DNA of 64,000 nt from an uncultured Mucilaginibacter sp. (lineage in GTDB: Bacteria; Bacteroidota; Bacteroidia; Sphingobacteriales; Sphingobacteriaceae), in assembly GCA_903866915.1 (NCBI GenBank), contig CAIPPO010000087.1:1-64000 (forward strand), read 5' to 3'. Made by a program: the position numbers and the translations under genes. Below the pieces are notes generated by a model. That model was not told the origin of the DNA and did not search any database. It worked only from the letters and a program-made list of their open reading frames with translations. Shown here in pieces: positions 17,360 to 27,831 of the stretch; within the stretch, counting starts at the first letter, position 1, and each line of letters starts with the position of its first letter.

Positions 17360-17797
17360 TTATCCCCGGATGAGATCATTGACCAGGCCACTCAAATCAG
17401 CCCGATTTCCATTGATCATAGACAAGAACGTCCCTAACCCGAAGTCTTTATTTTGTTCAATTTTCGATTGCCTAATAAGTTCATTCATAACCGGCGGCAT
17501 CAGGTCGTTGGCAACGCGTAAAGCTACCGCATTTTCCATTCCATAGTGCTTATTCAATTTCCCGGCAAATTTATTTACCACACTGTTAACCAGTGGGTTT
17601 TGATAAATACCCGGGTATTGAAAATACCTGACGAGATCTTTCAACCGTCCTGATTCCATCTGTCCTTTTAATACTTCTATTATTGAACTCGACGCTTCGT
17701 TGATGATCGATTCCCGATATTTTTCCGGTATCTCCGGGTTATTGATAACTGCCCTGCCAGCGTTATTTTTAACAAGCAAAAATAATTTCTCAAACAT
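17360..17797 (-). CDS. Protein of unknown function, helical
   Basis: 145 residues if started at ATG 17797 (MFEKLFLLVKNNAGRAVINN). That start follows a purine-rich GGGGGTAGG at a suitable distance, one of the few Shine-Dalgarno-like sequences here; the ORF track's extra 15 residues are unlikely. The sequence is soluble, alpha-helical and has no signal peptide. I do not recognise the family with certainty; the mixture of short helices and the VNSVVNKFAGKL and ANDLMPPVMNELIRQS segments is faintly like DUF937/YidB-type proteins. It faces away from pgi, with the dyad array at 17936-18001 between them. Confidence 0.6.
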   Translation of the reverse strand: MFEKLFLLVKNNAGRAVINNPEIPEKYRESIINEASSSIIEVLKGQMESGRLKDLVRYFQYPGIYQNPLVNSVVNKFAGKLNKHYGMENAVALRVANDLMPPVMNELIRQSKIEQNKDFGLGTFLSMINGNRADLSGLVNDLIRG

Positions 17798-17935
17798 AAA
17801 CCTACCCCCTATTTCGTGTATTGACAAAATGATGACAATCAATGATTTTTATTATCACCTCGACAAAGGTATTGATAAAAATATTTAATTTTCAAACCAA
17901 TTGTCAAACTATTTTCAATTTTTTGTAATTTAACA

Positions 17936-18001
17936 TGTGTATTTTCAACACTAAGCTTAGTGTGTTGAATTGACACAATATAAATGTGTTAAAACGACAC
18001 A
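17936..18001. promoter_or_regulatory. Three phased operator-like dyads upstream of pgi
   Basis: Three copies of TGTGT(T/A)-N5-6-(A/G)ACAC occur at 17936, 17961 and 17985 (TGTGTATTTTCAACAC, TGTGTTGAATTGACACA, TGTGTTAAAACGACACA), spaced 25 and 24 bp. The first two bracket a perfect 16-bp palindrome ACACTAAGCTTAGTGT (17948-17963). They lie in the 295-bp gap between divergent genes. Confidence 0.6.
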
Positions 18002-18065
18002 AAACGATATTAAAACTGTTGCCTTTGTTATACTTTTGTTAAATTTTATCCAGCTTAAATATTAA

Positions 18066-19739
<1,674 letters not shown>

Positions 19740-19754
19740 TTTTGGACTAAGGCC

Positions 19755-20822
19755 CTACTTTTTCACAAATTTAACCTGATACACATAGGGCCATTTTTTA
19801 CCGGTAACAAACAGACGCTTACCTTGCTCGTCCCAGGCTATGCCGTTGAGCACATTTTGGGCGTTATCAAAACTTGAGGGGCGATCTTTCAAAGGCCAAA
19901 GATTTTTCATATCCACCCGCTGTTCCACTGCACCGGTTTTAGGATCTATTACAAGGATAGTATCCTGCGTGTAAACATTGGCATAGAGCTTTTTATTGAT
20001 GAATTCCAGTTCGTTTACCTCATCAACCTGCTTTTGGTCATCGTAGACGTCAATAAAGCCAATATTGTGATAGTCGTTAATATCAAGGAACCATATCCTG
20101 TTGGTGCTGTCATCGGTATATATCTTCGTACCATCGTTGCAAACTCCCCAGCCTTCATTACCTATGTTATAAGTAAAGGTTTTGAGGGTTTTGAATGTGT
20201 TTTTGTCGTAAACAAATCCGGTCTTTTCGCGATAGGTCAGTTGCATGATCTTGTCGCCAACAAAAGTAAACCCTTCACCAAAATACTTTTTATCCAGCTT
20301 GATAGATTGCAGCGCCTTTCCGGTTTGTAAATCGACCTTTAACAATTTCGAATTACCGTAATTCCCCGTACTTTCATACAAATAGCCATCATGATATTCC
20401 AGACCCTCGGTATAAGAACTGGTATCATGGGGAAACTTTCGCTCTACTACATAGGTATATTGTTCGGGCGCTTTAGACGCCAGCAAGACTATATTGGTGG
20501 TAGCATCCTGGCTTTTACCCTGACTGAATATCCGGGCGGTTATCACCCTCGGACCAAGGGAATAACTGTCGGTTTTGAGTATCAACGCTGTTGAATCCTT
20601 TTTAGTGGCGATTTTAGCCGAATCTACAAGATAAACAATTGAATCTGGCTTCAAATCAGCAGGGTAACTTGCTTTGACAGTTACCGCGTCGCCGGATTTA
20701 TAATTAGTACCAGCCTCTGGCGAAACCGAAAGATCGACGTGGTGTTCATTAGGTTTACATCCGGTAAAACCGTAAATAAATGCTATAATGACCGTAAAAT
20801 AAACAATTATTCTCTTCTTCAT
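19755..20822 (-). CDS. Glutaminyl-peptide cyclotransferase, lipoprotein
   Basis: 355 residues. A signal peptide ends at a lipoprotein-type Cys (YGFTGC). Residues ~30-120 form an Ig-like beta domain (SVSPEAGTNYKSGDAVTVKA), and the rest matches the plant/bacterial glutamine cyclotransferase five-bladed propeller: SSYTEGLEYHDGYLYESTGNYG, FTYNIGNEGWGVCNDG, and NVLNGIAWDEQGKRLFVTGKKWP near the end. The enzyme converts N-terminal Gln of exported peptides to pyroglutamate. It is the third gene of dnaG-yraN-qc, with a 3-bp gap after yraN. Confidence 0.88.
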   Translation of the reverse strand: MKKRIIVYFTVIIAFIYGFTGCKPNEHHVDLSVSPEAGTNYKSGDAVTVKASYPADLKPDSIVYLVDSAKIATKKDSTALILKTDSYSLGPRVITARIFSQGKSQDATTNIVLLASKAPEQYTYVVERKFPHDTSSYTEGLEYHDGYLYESTGNYGNSKLLKVDLQTGKALQSIKLDKKYFGEGFTFVGDKIMQLTYREKTGFVYDKNTFKTLKTFTYNIGNEGWGVCNDGTKIYTDDSTNRIWFLDINDYHNIGFIDVYDDQKQVDEVNELEFINKKLYANVYTQDTILVIDPKTGAVEQRVDMKNLWPLKDRPSSFDNAQNVLNGIAWDEQGKRLFVTGKKWPYVYQVKFVKK

Positions 20823-20825
20823 ATA

Positions 20826-21194
20826 TTAAATAGATGATGGCCAAAAGGCATCTTCGATATGTTTTAGTTTATAATCTGCATTCCTGTTAAAGAGGATCGA
20901 AATGATATCAAACCGCACCTCACCCTGGTGATCCATCAGGTAAATATATTCATCTGCAGCTTCAACCAGTAATTTTTGTTTCCGCGCATCAACAAAATCC
21001 TCAGGCTCGCCAAAACTATTGCTGGATCGTGCTTTTACTTCTACAAATATGATGCGCCTGTCTTTGTAGGCTACCAGGTCAACCTCGCACTTACCGTGGG
21101 TCCAGTTTTCATCCAGTATCTCAAACCCATGCTTTTCTAAATATGCTTTGGCCAGGGCTTCGCCTTTGCGGCCAAGTTCGAGGTGTTGCGCCAT
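20826..21194 (-). CDS. yraN: YraN/UPF0102 endonuclease-like protein
   Basis: 122-residue protein of the UPF0102 family with the Holliday-resolvase/restriction-endonuclease-like fold. The catalytic core pattern is intact: Glu in KAYLEKHGFEILDENW, CEVDLVAYKDRRIIFVEVKARSS (E-x-D-L-V and E-V-K). The C-terminus lacks other domains. The ATG overlaps the dnaG stop by one base (TAATG), so it is translationally coupled to primase. Role unproven; related proteins have been linked to DNA recombination or uptake. Confidence 0.9.
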   Translation of the reverse strand: MAQHLELGRKGEALAKAYLEKHGFEILDENWTHGKCEVDLVAYKDRRIIFVEVKARSSNSFGEPEDFVDARKQKLLVEAADEYIYLMDHQGEVRFDIISILFNRNADYKLKHIEDAFWPSSI

Positions 21195-23119
21195 TATTTG
21201 AGTATCACTGAACCTAAATAATCTGAAATGCTTTTCTCTACCTTTTTCATATGCATGTATTGATTAAGAAGTATTTCGGTATCAGCTTCCCCCACTGCCT
21301 TCTGCAATTCAGTACGCAAGCCATCCAGTATCTTCCCAACCTTTTGCTTTTTTAAATGAAATATGGCACCTAAAATGGTAGCCTTCATATTCACTTGTTC
21401 ATCCGGCACTAGTATTTTATGCATTTCGTACCAGTTATCGCTGAGGGTATATTTAGTAGCCAGCAGGGTAACTGAAAGGTCGACAATATCTTTATCGGAA
21501 AAATGAATAAAAAATTGTTCATCAGGTAAAATTCCATTTTCTACCTCTTTGGAATAATGGGCCACGAACTTTCTACTGGCTTCATGCTCAAAATTAACGT
21601 CTCCCAATTCAGCGATCATAAAAGGTCCGATATAGGTATTGGTAATACCGTCCCAATCGATCATTTTATTGCCATACAACAGCAGCAACCTCACGATCTC
21701 TCGCTCCTGGCTCGAGTCTTCTTTCTTAACAGGCTGTTCCTGAGGAAGTTCCTCAGTAGGTAAATAATCAACAGGCTCAATAGTACGGGTATTTTGCTGC
21801 GCCTCCTTCCTGGCTTTTGCCAGGCGCATTTTATTCAATTCCGATAGCAAAGCGCGCTCGTCGATCTCCAATTGGTGACTGCATTCGCGGATAAATACCG
21901 AAGCCTTAATAGAGTCGGGTATTTTTGCGATACTCTCCACGATCTCACGTATCACGTCTGCCCGCCGGATAGGGTCGTTGCCGGCTTCTTTCAGCAGTAT
22001 GTCCGTTTTATAAAGAATAAAGTCTTTACGATTCTGGTTTATGTAGGTTTTAAAGGCCTGTGTGCCTACCAGCTGCACATAAGAATCAGGATCGTGCCCA
22101 TCAGGAAAAAGAACAACTTTAACATTAAGTCCTTCCTCCAGTATCATATCCAGTCCGCGCAATGAAGCTTTGATCCCAGCCGCATCACCGTCATATAAAA
22201 TAGTTACATTTTTAGTAAACCGCCCGATCAACCTGATCTGTTCCACGGTAAGCGAGGTACCCGACGATGCCACCACGTTCTCTATACCTGCCTGGTGTAC
22301 CGACAGCACATCGGCATAACCCTCTACCAGGTAACAATTATCTTCATCGCGAATGGCCTTTTTGGCGAAAAATAAGCCATATAAAATATTCGACTTATGG
22401 TAAATCTCCGATTCGGGTGAATTGACGTATTTGGGAACATTCTTGTCATTTTTAAGTGTTCGTCCGCCGAATGCAATCACTCTGCCAGTAAAACTGTGGA
22501 TAGGGAACATTACCCGGCCGCGATAACGATCGTACAACGTGCCATTATCCCGTTTAACACTCAAGCCGGTCTCTTCCAGAAATTGCTGCTGGTAACCCTC
22601 TTTCAGCGCGTTGCTGGTAAAAGCTTCCCACTGATCGGGCGAATAACCTAATTCAAATTTTTTGATCGTTTCATTGCTGAAACCGCGTTCTTTGAAATAG
22701 CTCAGGCCGATACTTTGTCCATCTTCGGTCTCCAGTAAACTTTCGTGAAAGAACTTCGCCGCATAACCCGTAACGATCATCAGGCTCTCCCGGTGGTTTT
22801 CTTCTTCCTTGTTTTCAGTAGATTCAATGGTTTCTTCAACCTCGATACCATACTTTTTAGCCAGCCATTTCAGCGCTTCAGGATACGAGAATTTTTCCAG
22901 CTCCATCAGGAAAGTAACGGCCGAACCTCCTTTACCGGAAGAAAAATCTTTAAAAATTCCTTTCGCCGGGGATACAGTAAAAGAGGGCGTACGCTCATTG
23001 CTGAATGGAGAAAGACCAACATAGTTGGCCCCGCGTTTTTTAAGTTGTACAAACTCGCCGATCACTTCCACAATGTCTGTGGCTTCCATAATGCGGTCGA
23101 TAGTGAGTTTGGTGATCAT
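21194..23119 (-). CDS. dnaG: DNA primase, zinc-ligand-deficient form
   Basis: Makes RNA primers for DNA replication. 641 residues when started at ATG 23119 (MITKLTIDRIMEATDIVEVI); the ORF track uses TTG 23140. The N-terminal zinc-ribbon equivalent reads LSPFSNERTPSF ... IFKDFSSGKGG, so the usual Cys/His/Cys/Cys ligands are Ser, Ser, Asp and Ser. The catalytic core is normal: VEGYADVLSVHQAGIENVVA (TOPRIM Glu) and ILYDGDAAGIKAS. The C-terminal helicase-interaction region follows a Pro/Glu-rich linker. Followed by yraN with a one-base overlap. Confidence 0.95.
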   Translation of the reverse strand: MITKLTIDRIMEATDIVEVIGEFVQLKKRGANYVGLSPFSNERTPSFTVSPAKGIFKDFSSGKGGSAVTFLMELEKFSYPEALKWLAKKYGIEVEETIESTENKEEENHRESLMIVTGYAAKFFHESLLETEDGQSIGLSYFKERGFSNETIKKFELGYSPDQWEAFTSNALKEGYQQQFLEETGLSVKRDNGTLYDRYRGRVMFPIHSFTGRVIAFGGRTLKNDKNVPKYVNSPESEIYHKSNILYGLFFAKKAIRDEDNCYLVEGYADVLSVHQAGIENVVASSGTSLTVEQIRLIGRFTKNVTILYDGDAAGIKASLRGLDMILEEGLNVKVVLFPDGHDPDSYVQLVGTQAFKTYINQNRKDFILYKTDILLKEAGNDPIRRADVIREIVESIAKIPDSIKASVFIRECSHQLEIDERALLSELNKMRLAKARKEAQQNTRTIEPVDYLPTEELPQEQPVKKEDSSQEREIVRLLLLYGNKMIDWDGITNTYIGPFMIAELGDVNFEHEASRKFVAHYSKEVENGILPDEQFFIHFSDKDIVDLSVTLLATKYTLSDNWYEMHKILVPDEQVNMKATILGAIFHLKKQKVGKILDGLRTELQKAVGEADTEILLNQYMHMKKVEKSISDYLGSVILK

Positions 23120-23137
23120 TCTGTTGAGTCGTACCAA

Positions 23138-23145
23138 CAAAAATA
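23138..23145 (-). promoter_or_regulatory. -7 promoter-like box of dnaG operon
   Basis: TATTTTTG on the minus strand, 18 bp before the dnaG ATG; matches TAnnTTTG. No -33 element at the right spacing. Confidence 0.35.
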
Positions 23146-23255
23146 ACTTTTTAGGCGGTCATACCTGTGTTGCCTAACCAAAATTTTTCCAACGTTTGTA
23201 TCGTTGGTTTTCATTTTTACGTATTTGATTTTTATAAGACATTTAATTTAGTGAT

Positions 23256-23732
23256 ATGAAAAAGCTTCTTCTTGTGCTATTGGCTGCGGGTACGATGTTA
23301 GGTTTATCGTGTAAAAAAGAAAAACAAATATCAGGCAACGACCTGTTTATCGCTGCAAATATTGGGTCAATAACCTGGTTGGGCCAGCCAAATACGAGCA
23401 AAGCCGGCGGCGATTCGATCTCAGTGCAAGGTATCAGCTCCGCAAGCAAAAATACGCTGGAGTTTAAAATAGCTTTTAATGGCAAAGGTACCTATCAACT
23501 TAAAAAGGGAGATGCCACCTTTATTTATTCAATTACTACCGACAGTCCAGCCTCGCTTTATCAACTGGATACCACACAAAACAATACGGTTTCTGTAACT
23601 CAATACGACATCGTTTCAAATGTAGCGCAGGGCTCGTTTCAGCTACATTTTGTTAAAGTGCAGGGAAGTTCAGATCCGGGTAATAGCGTCAACCTGGCCA
23701 ACGGTCGATTCTGGCTGCAGGTGCCTTTTTAA
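23256..23732 (+). CDS. Small lipoprotein of unknown function, paralogue 1
   Basis: 158 residues with a lipoprotein signal peptide (AGTMLGLSCKKE). The mature part is a small beta-rich domain: ITWLGQPNTS, LEFKIAFNGKGTYQLKKGDATF, TQNNTVSVTQYDIVSNVAQGSFQLHF, and a final strand NGRFWLQVPF. The same plan occurs in the two lipoproteins at 24712 and 25243, so these three are paralogues. Its stop overlaps the stop of the convergent EamA transporter by 4 bp. Resembles DUF6252-type lipoproteins; function unknown. Confidence 0.7.
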   Translation: MKKLLLVLLAAGTMLGLSCKKEKQISGNDLFIAANIGSITWLGQPNTSKAGGDSISVQGISSASKNTLEFKIAFNGKGTYQLKKGDATFIYSITTDSPASLYQLDTTQNNTVSVTQYDIVSNVAQGSFQLHFVKVQGSSDPGNSVNLANGRFWLQVPF

Positions 23733-24592
23733 GTAGAAACAGCTGTTACGCGCTTCCTGAAAAAAGTAATCGCAATACCGCCCAATACAATAACACTTCC
23801 CACAATTTCATTCAATTCCAATTTCTCTCCCAGGAAAAGCATGGCCCAAAAACCGGCAATTACGGTCTGGCTAAGTAATGCAATGGAAACTTTAGTTGCT
23901 TCGAGGTGATTGATTGCGTAATTAATGGTGATCCATCCGGTTAACTGGCAGATAAGTCCTACACCAATAAGGCAAAACCAGGTTGGCGTTGAGAAATGCA
24001 ATAAATTATCGTGTCGAAAACTGCAAATCGCCAACATGAAAATACTAGCGCCAAGCATATTGTAATACATGAAAGTAACTGTACTAATATTCCGAAGGAC
24101 GCCTTTAGTGATCATGATATAAACTGCATAGAAAAAACTGGCGATCAAAGCGTAAACAAAACCAATATTGAACTGCAGCTGAATTATTTTATTGAACCCT
24201 ACCAGGGTGATCATACCTACTATAGACACAGCCGTTCCGATCCAGAAGTTTCGGCCCGACTTTTTATGCAGGATTAAATAGCTCAGCAAACCAACCCAGA
24301 CAGGTGCGAGGTTAGCAACCAATGTTGATACGGTAGCGCTGATTTTCATCAGCGACATATTCCACACCGCAATATCACCTGCAAATATTACTCCACCAAG
24401 CAGGGCAATCAGGAGGTCCTTTCGGGATATCTTTAGCTTTTTGCCAATGATAGCATAGGGCGCCAATACAACCCAGGCCAAAAAAATACGGTAAAAAGCT
24501 GAGACCAGCGGTGATGCATCGCCAAGCCTGACAAAAATCGGCGAGAAAGAAATACAGATAATGCCAATCAGCAGGCTTATTTTGGGATTCAT
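23729..24592 (-). CDS. EamA/DMT-family transporter
   Basis: Inner-membrane protein of the drug/metabolite transporter superfamily. From ATG 24592 (MNPKISLLIGIICISF) it has 287 residues and about ten hydrophobic helices arranged as two EamA repeats, with the pattern SPIFVRLGDASPLVSAFYRIFLAW in the first. The ORF track adds 28 unlikely residues upstream. The substrate is unknown. It lies inside a stretch of three paralogous lipoproteins but on the opposite strand. Confidence 0.85.
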   Translation of the reverse strand: MNPKISLLIGIICISFSPIFVRLGDASPLVSAFYRIFLAWVVLAPYAIIGKKLKISRKDLLIALLGGVIFAGDIAVWNMSLMKISATVSTLVANLAPVWVGLLSYLILHKKSGRNFWIGTAVSIVGMITLVGFNKIIQLQFNIGFVYALIASFFYAVYIMITKGVLRNISTVTFMYYNMLGASIFMLAICSFRHDNLLHFSTPTWFCLIGVGLICQLTGWITINYAINHLEATKVSIALLSQTVIAGFWAMLFLGEKLELNEIVGSVIVLGGIAITFFRKRVTAVST

Positions 24593-24711
24593 TACTATCG
24601 AATTGTTCCAAACATAGCAAAAAGCCCTATTGTATTTAAGCGCTGCACCAATTTTTAAAACAATTGTAGCATCCAATCAATAAGCAGCGTAACAGATATT
24701 AAATTAGTAGA

Positions 24712-25236
24712 GTGAAAAAACTTAATTACCTGACTTGTATTTTAACGATATTCTCAGCGTGGTCATGCAACTACCATCCTGATTGTTGCGTGCTTCCGCA
24801 ACCGTCAGCTGTTGTAACAGCGCAAAGAAACGGCATAAGTTGGGCTGATCGCTTTGCATCCGGCTCGGTGAGCTCATCAGACACCCTGAGCATTTCGGCA
24901 GTTAGTGCTACGATACCAACACCTGGCACCATCAATAAAGTGGATACATTAAATTTTAAAATAGACTATATTAATCCGGGCACCTATGCGCTAAAAGGCA
25001 ACGATGCATTTTACGGCATGTTTAATAATGGTACGTTAACTGGCTACAAAATTGACAATACTTACAATAACATCATCGTAATAACGGGTTATCAAAGGCT
25101 TAGCAACCCCTATTCTACCGTACCCGACCAGGTTAGGATAACCGGTACTTTCAGTATCGTGTTTCTTGACCCCAAAAGCCCGTCTGGAATCAAATTCCGG
25201 AATGGTAGTTTTTATGTATTGGTTCCCTATCTATAG
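24712..25236 (+). CDS. Small lipoprotein of unknown function, paralogue 2
   Basis: 174 residues starting at GTG 24712; an in-frame TAA four codons upstream leaves no better start. Signal peptide leads to a lipidated Cys (FSAWSCN). The mature domain shares with its neighbours the phrase LNFKIDYINPGTYALKGNDAFYG, a TYNNIIVITGY strand and a closing FRNGSFYVLVPYL. Predicted extracytoplasmic, function unknown. It is followed by paralogue 3 in the same reading frame, separated by a TAG and two codons. Confidence 0.65.
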   Translation: MKKLNYLTCILTIFSAWSCNYHPDCCVLPQPSAVVTAQRNGISWADRFASGSVSSSDTLSISAVSATIPTPGTINKVDTLNFKIDYINPGTYALKGNDAFYGMFNNGTLTGYKIDNTYNNIIVITGYQRLSNPYSTVPDQVRITGTFSIVFLDPKSPSGIKFRNGSFYVLVPYL

Positions 25237-25242
25237 ATCATT

Positions 25243-25737
25243 TTGAAAAAAGCACAACAACTCATCATTGTACTATTAATTTGCTTAACCGCCCTTTCGT
25301 GCAGCCGCTATTGCTGTGACTTGCCGCTACCCTTAAATTCAATAACTGCCACAAAGAATGGATTGTCATGGAAAATTGAAAATGCGACAGTGAAAATTAA
25401 GGCCGATTCACTCCTTATTGCTGATACAACTATTTCCCCTACTTATTCAGAGATATTTAGGATCAATCTCAGCTTTAACGGCGCCGGCAACTATGCTTTA
25501 GCAGAAAATAATGTAACCTATAAATACATTGCAGGCATGGACAGCCCTTATTTTCCCTATCAGTTAGACAGCACTTATAGCAATACATTCAAAATAACCG
25601 ATTACGATGTTAATGCCGGAATTATTGTCGGTACTTTCGATTTAAGACTTCTAAAAAATCCAGCCAACAGCGATGTCCGCTACCCGGCCATTATCAATTT
25701 TTCAAGCGCTTCATTCCGACTTTATTTAAGCAAATAA
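25243..25737 (+). CDS. Small lipoprotein of unknown function, paralogue 3
   Basis: 164 residues from TTG 25243; the stop of the previous gene is in the same frame nine bases earlier, so this non-ATG start is nearly forced. Signal peptide and lipobox ([16 protein letters not shown]) are clear, and its N-terminus matches that of paralogue 2 (CNYHPDCCVLPQP). Shared segments include [18 protein letters not shown] and [11 protein letters not shown]. Probably co-transcribed with paralogue 2. Function unknown. Confidence 0.65.
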   Translation: MKKAQQLIIVLLICLTALSCSRYCCDLPLPLNSITATKNGLSWKIENATVKIKADSLLIADTTISPTYSEIFRINLSFNGAGNYALAENNVTYKYIAGMDSPYFPYQLDSTYSNTFKITDYDVNAGIIVGTFDLRLLKNPANSDVRYPAIINFSSASFRLYLSK

Positions 25738-25740
25738 TCG

Positions 25741-25748
25741 TATTTTTG
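25741..25748 (+). promoter_or_regulatory. -7 promoter-like box of asnS
   Basis: TATTTTTG (TAnnTTTG) directly after the stop of the lipoprotein gene, 21 bp before the asnS ATG. Confidence 0.4.
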
Positions 25749-25769
25749 CCGCTCGAAAATATATTTTAT

Positions 25770-27206
25770 ATGAGCCAGCGGACTAAGATCAAAGCATTAC
25801 TTGAAAGTGAACAAACCCAAATTGAGGTTACTGTTAAAGGTTGGATACGCACCTTTCGCAACAACCAGTTTATCGCTTTAAATGATGGCTCCACCAATAA
25901 TAACCTGCAGATCGTTGTCGATTTTGAAAATACCGACCCGTCTTTACTAAAACGTCTCACCACTGGCGCAGCAATAAGCGTAGTTGGAGAATTAGTTTCA
26001 TCGCTTGGCAAAGGTCAAAAGGTAGAGGTTAAAGCAAAACAAATAGAAGTACTTGGTGATAGCGACCCGGAGAAATACCCGCTTCAACCGAAAAAACATA
26101 GTCTGGAGTTTTTGCGGGAGATAGCACATTTACGCTTCCGTACCAATACGTTCGGCGCCATTTTCCGCGTGCGCAATACGCTGTCACATGCTATTCATAC
26201 ATTTTTCCAGGATCGGGGATTTGTTTATTTGCATACACCTATCATTACTGCTTCTGATGCTGAAGGCGCAGGAGAAACTTTCCATGTGACCAATTTCGAT
26301 ATTACCAACCCACCAAAAACAGAAACCGGAGAAATCGACTACAAACAGGATTTCTTTGGCCGTGCTACCAACCTCACCGTTTCCGGGCAGTTGGAAGGCG
26401 AACTGGGTGCCATGGCACTGAGCGATATATATACCTTCGGCCCAACTTTCCGTGCTGAAAATTCAAATACTACCCGGCACTTAGCGGAATTCTGGATGAT
26501 AGAACCCGAAATGGCTTTTTATGATTTGGTAGATAATATGGACCTGGCCGAGGCTCTTTTGAAATTCGTGATCAAAGAAGCATTGAATAAAAATGCTGAC
26601 GACCTGGAGTTCCTTAGCCAACGTTTGGCCGAAGAAGAAAAACAGAAGCCACAAAATGAACGCTCAGATCTGTCGCTTATTGACAAATTGCAGTTTTGCC
26701 TGGACAATGATTTTCAGCGCCTTACCTATACCGAGGCAATCGAGATATTAAAAGAATCGACCCCGAATAAAAAGAAAAAATTCCAATACCCCATTGAAGG
26801 CTGGGGTACCGACCTCCAATCGGAACACGAACGGTACCTTGTTGAAAAGCATTTTAAAAAACCGGTTATCCTGACTGATTATCCGAAGCAGATCAAAGCA
26901 TTCTACATGCGTCAGAACGACGACGGTCAAACCGTACGTGCGATGGATATCCTGTTCCCCGGCATTGGCGAGATCGTTGGCGGTTCACAACGCGAAGAGC
27001 GCCTAGATAAACTGGAACAACGTATGGACGAAATGGGTATCCCGAAAGAAGAACTTTGGTGGTACCTGGATACCCGTCGCTTCGGTGCTTGTCCGCATGC
27101 CGGTTTCGGTTTAGGTTTCGAGCGTCTGGTGCTTTTTGTTACCGGTATGGGTAATATCAGGGACGTCATCCCGTTCCCAAGGTTTCCTAAAAATGCCGAG
27201 TTTTGA
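25770..27206 (+). CDS. asnS: Asparaginyl-tRNA synthetase
   Basis: Class II aminoacyl-tRNA synthetase that charges tRNA-Asn. 478 residues from ATG 25770 ([15 protein letters not shown]); the ORF track's start is an upstream TTG. An N-terminal OB-fold anticodon-binding domain ([20 protein letters not shown]) precedes the catalytic domain with motif 1 region [20 protein letters not shown], motif 2 [20 protein letters not shown] and motif 3 [20 protein letters not shown]. The segment [12 protein letters not shown] distinguishes it from AspRS. Length is normal. Confidence 0.97.
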   Translation: MSQRTKIKALLESEQTQIEVTVKGWIRTFRNNQFIALNDGSTNNNLQIVVDFENTDPSLLKRLTTGAAISVVGELVSSLGKGQKVEVKAKQIEVLGDSDPEKYPLQPKKHSLEFLREIAHLRFRTNTFGAIFRVRNTLSHAIHTFFQDRGFVYLHTPIITASDAEGAGETFHVTNFDITNPPKTETGEIDYKQDFFGRATNLTVSGQLEGELGAMALSDIYTFGPTFRAENSNTTRHLAEFWMIEPEMAFYDLVDNMDLAEALLKFVIKEALNKNADDLEFLSQRLAEEEKQKPQNERSDLSLIDKLQFCLDNDFQRLTYTEAIEILKESTPNKKKKFQYPIEGWGTDLQSEHERYLVEKHFKKPVILTDYPKQIKAFYMRQNDDGQTVRAMDILFPGIGEIVGGSQREERLDKLEQRMDEMGIPKEELWWYLDTRRFGACPHAGFGLGFERLVLFVTGMGNIRDVIPFPRFPKNAEF

Positions 27207-27260
27207 GCGCTGATTCGTAGATGTTTATGTTGATGACGCTGATTGAGGTCATTTTAAATT

Positions 27261-27307
27261 AAAAAACTGTGAAATCATAGTAATCATCTAAAAATCTGTG
27301 ATTAAAT
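27261..27307 (+). repeat. Dispersed repeat AAATCTGTGAAATC, copy A
   Basis: AAAAACTGTGAAATCATAGTAATCATCTAAAAATCTGTGATT is the same element as the inverse copies at 61907 and 61992. Lies between asnS and the SRPBCC gene. Confidence 0.7.
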
Positions 27308-27309
27308 AA

Positions 27310-27768
27310 ATGGCAAAAATAGAGCTGACCACAATTATTAATGCGCCTACTGAAATAGTTTTTGACTTGTCACGCAGTATTGACCTTCACCTGGAATCTA
27401 CCAAACAAACGGGTGAACAAGCTATTGCCGGCAAAACCAGTGGTTTGATTGAACCCGGCGAAACCGTCACCTGGCGGGCCCGACATTTTGGAATCTGGCA
27501 AAACCTTACCTCAAAAATTAATGAATTTAAGCGACCTGATTTCTTTGCGGATGAAATGGTTTCCGGTGCTTTTAAAAGCTTCCGGCATGAGCATTACTTT
27601 GTTTCGCTAAATGGGCAAACGCTCATGAAAGATATCTTTACATTTGAATCGCCCGGGGGAGTATTAGGGAGCCTATTCAATTGGCTGGTTTTAAAGAAGT
27701 ATATGACTAACCTTCTCACCGAAAGGAACCGCGTCATCAAAGCCCAGGCCGAAAATCAATCAGTGTAA
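27310..27768 (+). CDS. SRPBCC / polyketide cyclase-like ligand-binding protein
   Basis: 152 residues with the START/SRPBCC fold pattern: an N-terminal strand and helix IELTTIINAPTEIVFDLSRSID, beta-strands WRARHFGIWQNLTSKINEF and DEMVSGAFKSFRHEHYFVSL, and a long C-terminal helix (LKKYMTNLLTERNRVIKAQAE). These proteins bind hydrophobic ligands in a central cavity; the ligand here is unknown. No signal peptide. Bounded on both sides by copies of the dispersed AAATCTGTG repeat. Confidence 0.75.
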   Translation: MAKIELTTIINAPTEIVFDLSRSIDLHLESTKQTGEQAIAGKTSGLIEPGETVTWRARHFGIWQNLTSKINEFKRPDFFADEMVSGAFKSFRHEHYFVSLNGQTLMKDIFTFESPGGVLGSLFNWLVLKKYMTNLLTERNRVIKAQAENQSV

Positions 27769-27782
27769 ATTAACTTTCTGCT

Positions 27783-27827
27783 TAAAATCTGTTGAGTCAA
27801 AATAGTCAGCTAAAATCTGTGATTCAA
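27783..27827 (+). repeat. Dispersed repeat AAATCTGTGAAATC, copy B (degenerate)
   Basis: AAAATCTGTTGAGTCAAAATAGTCAGCTAAAATCTGTGATTC is a diverged copy of the element at 27261, between the SRPBCC gene and the M20 hydrolase. Confidence 0.6.
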
Positions 27828-27831
27828 ACAA

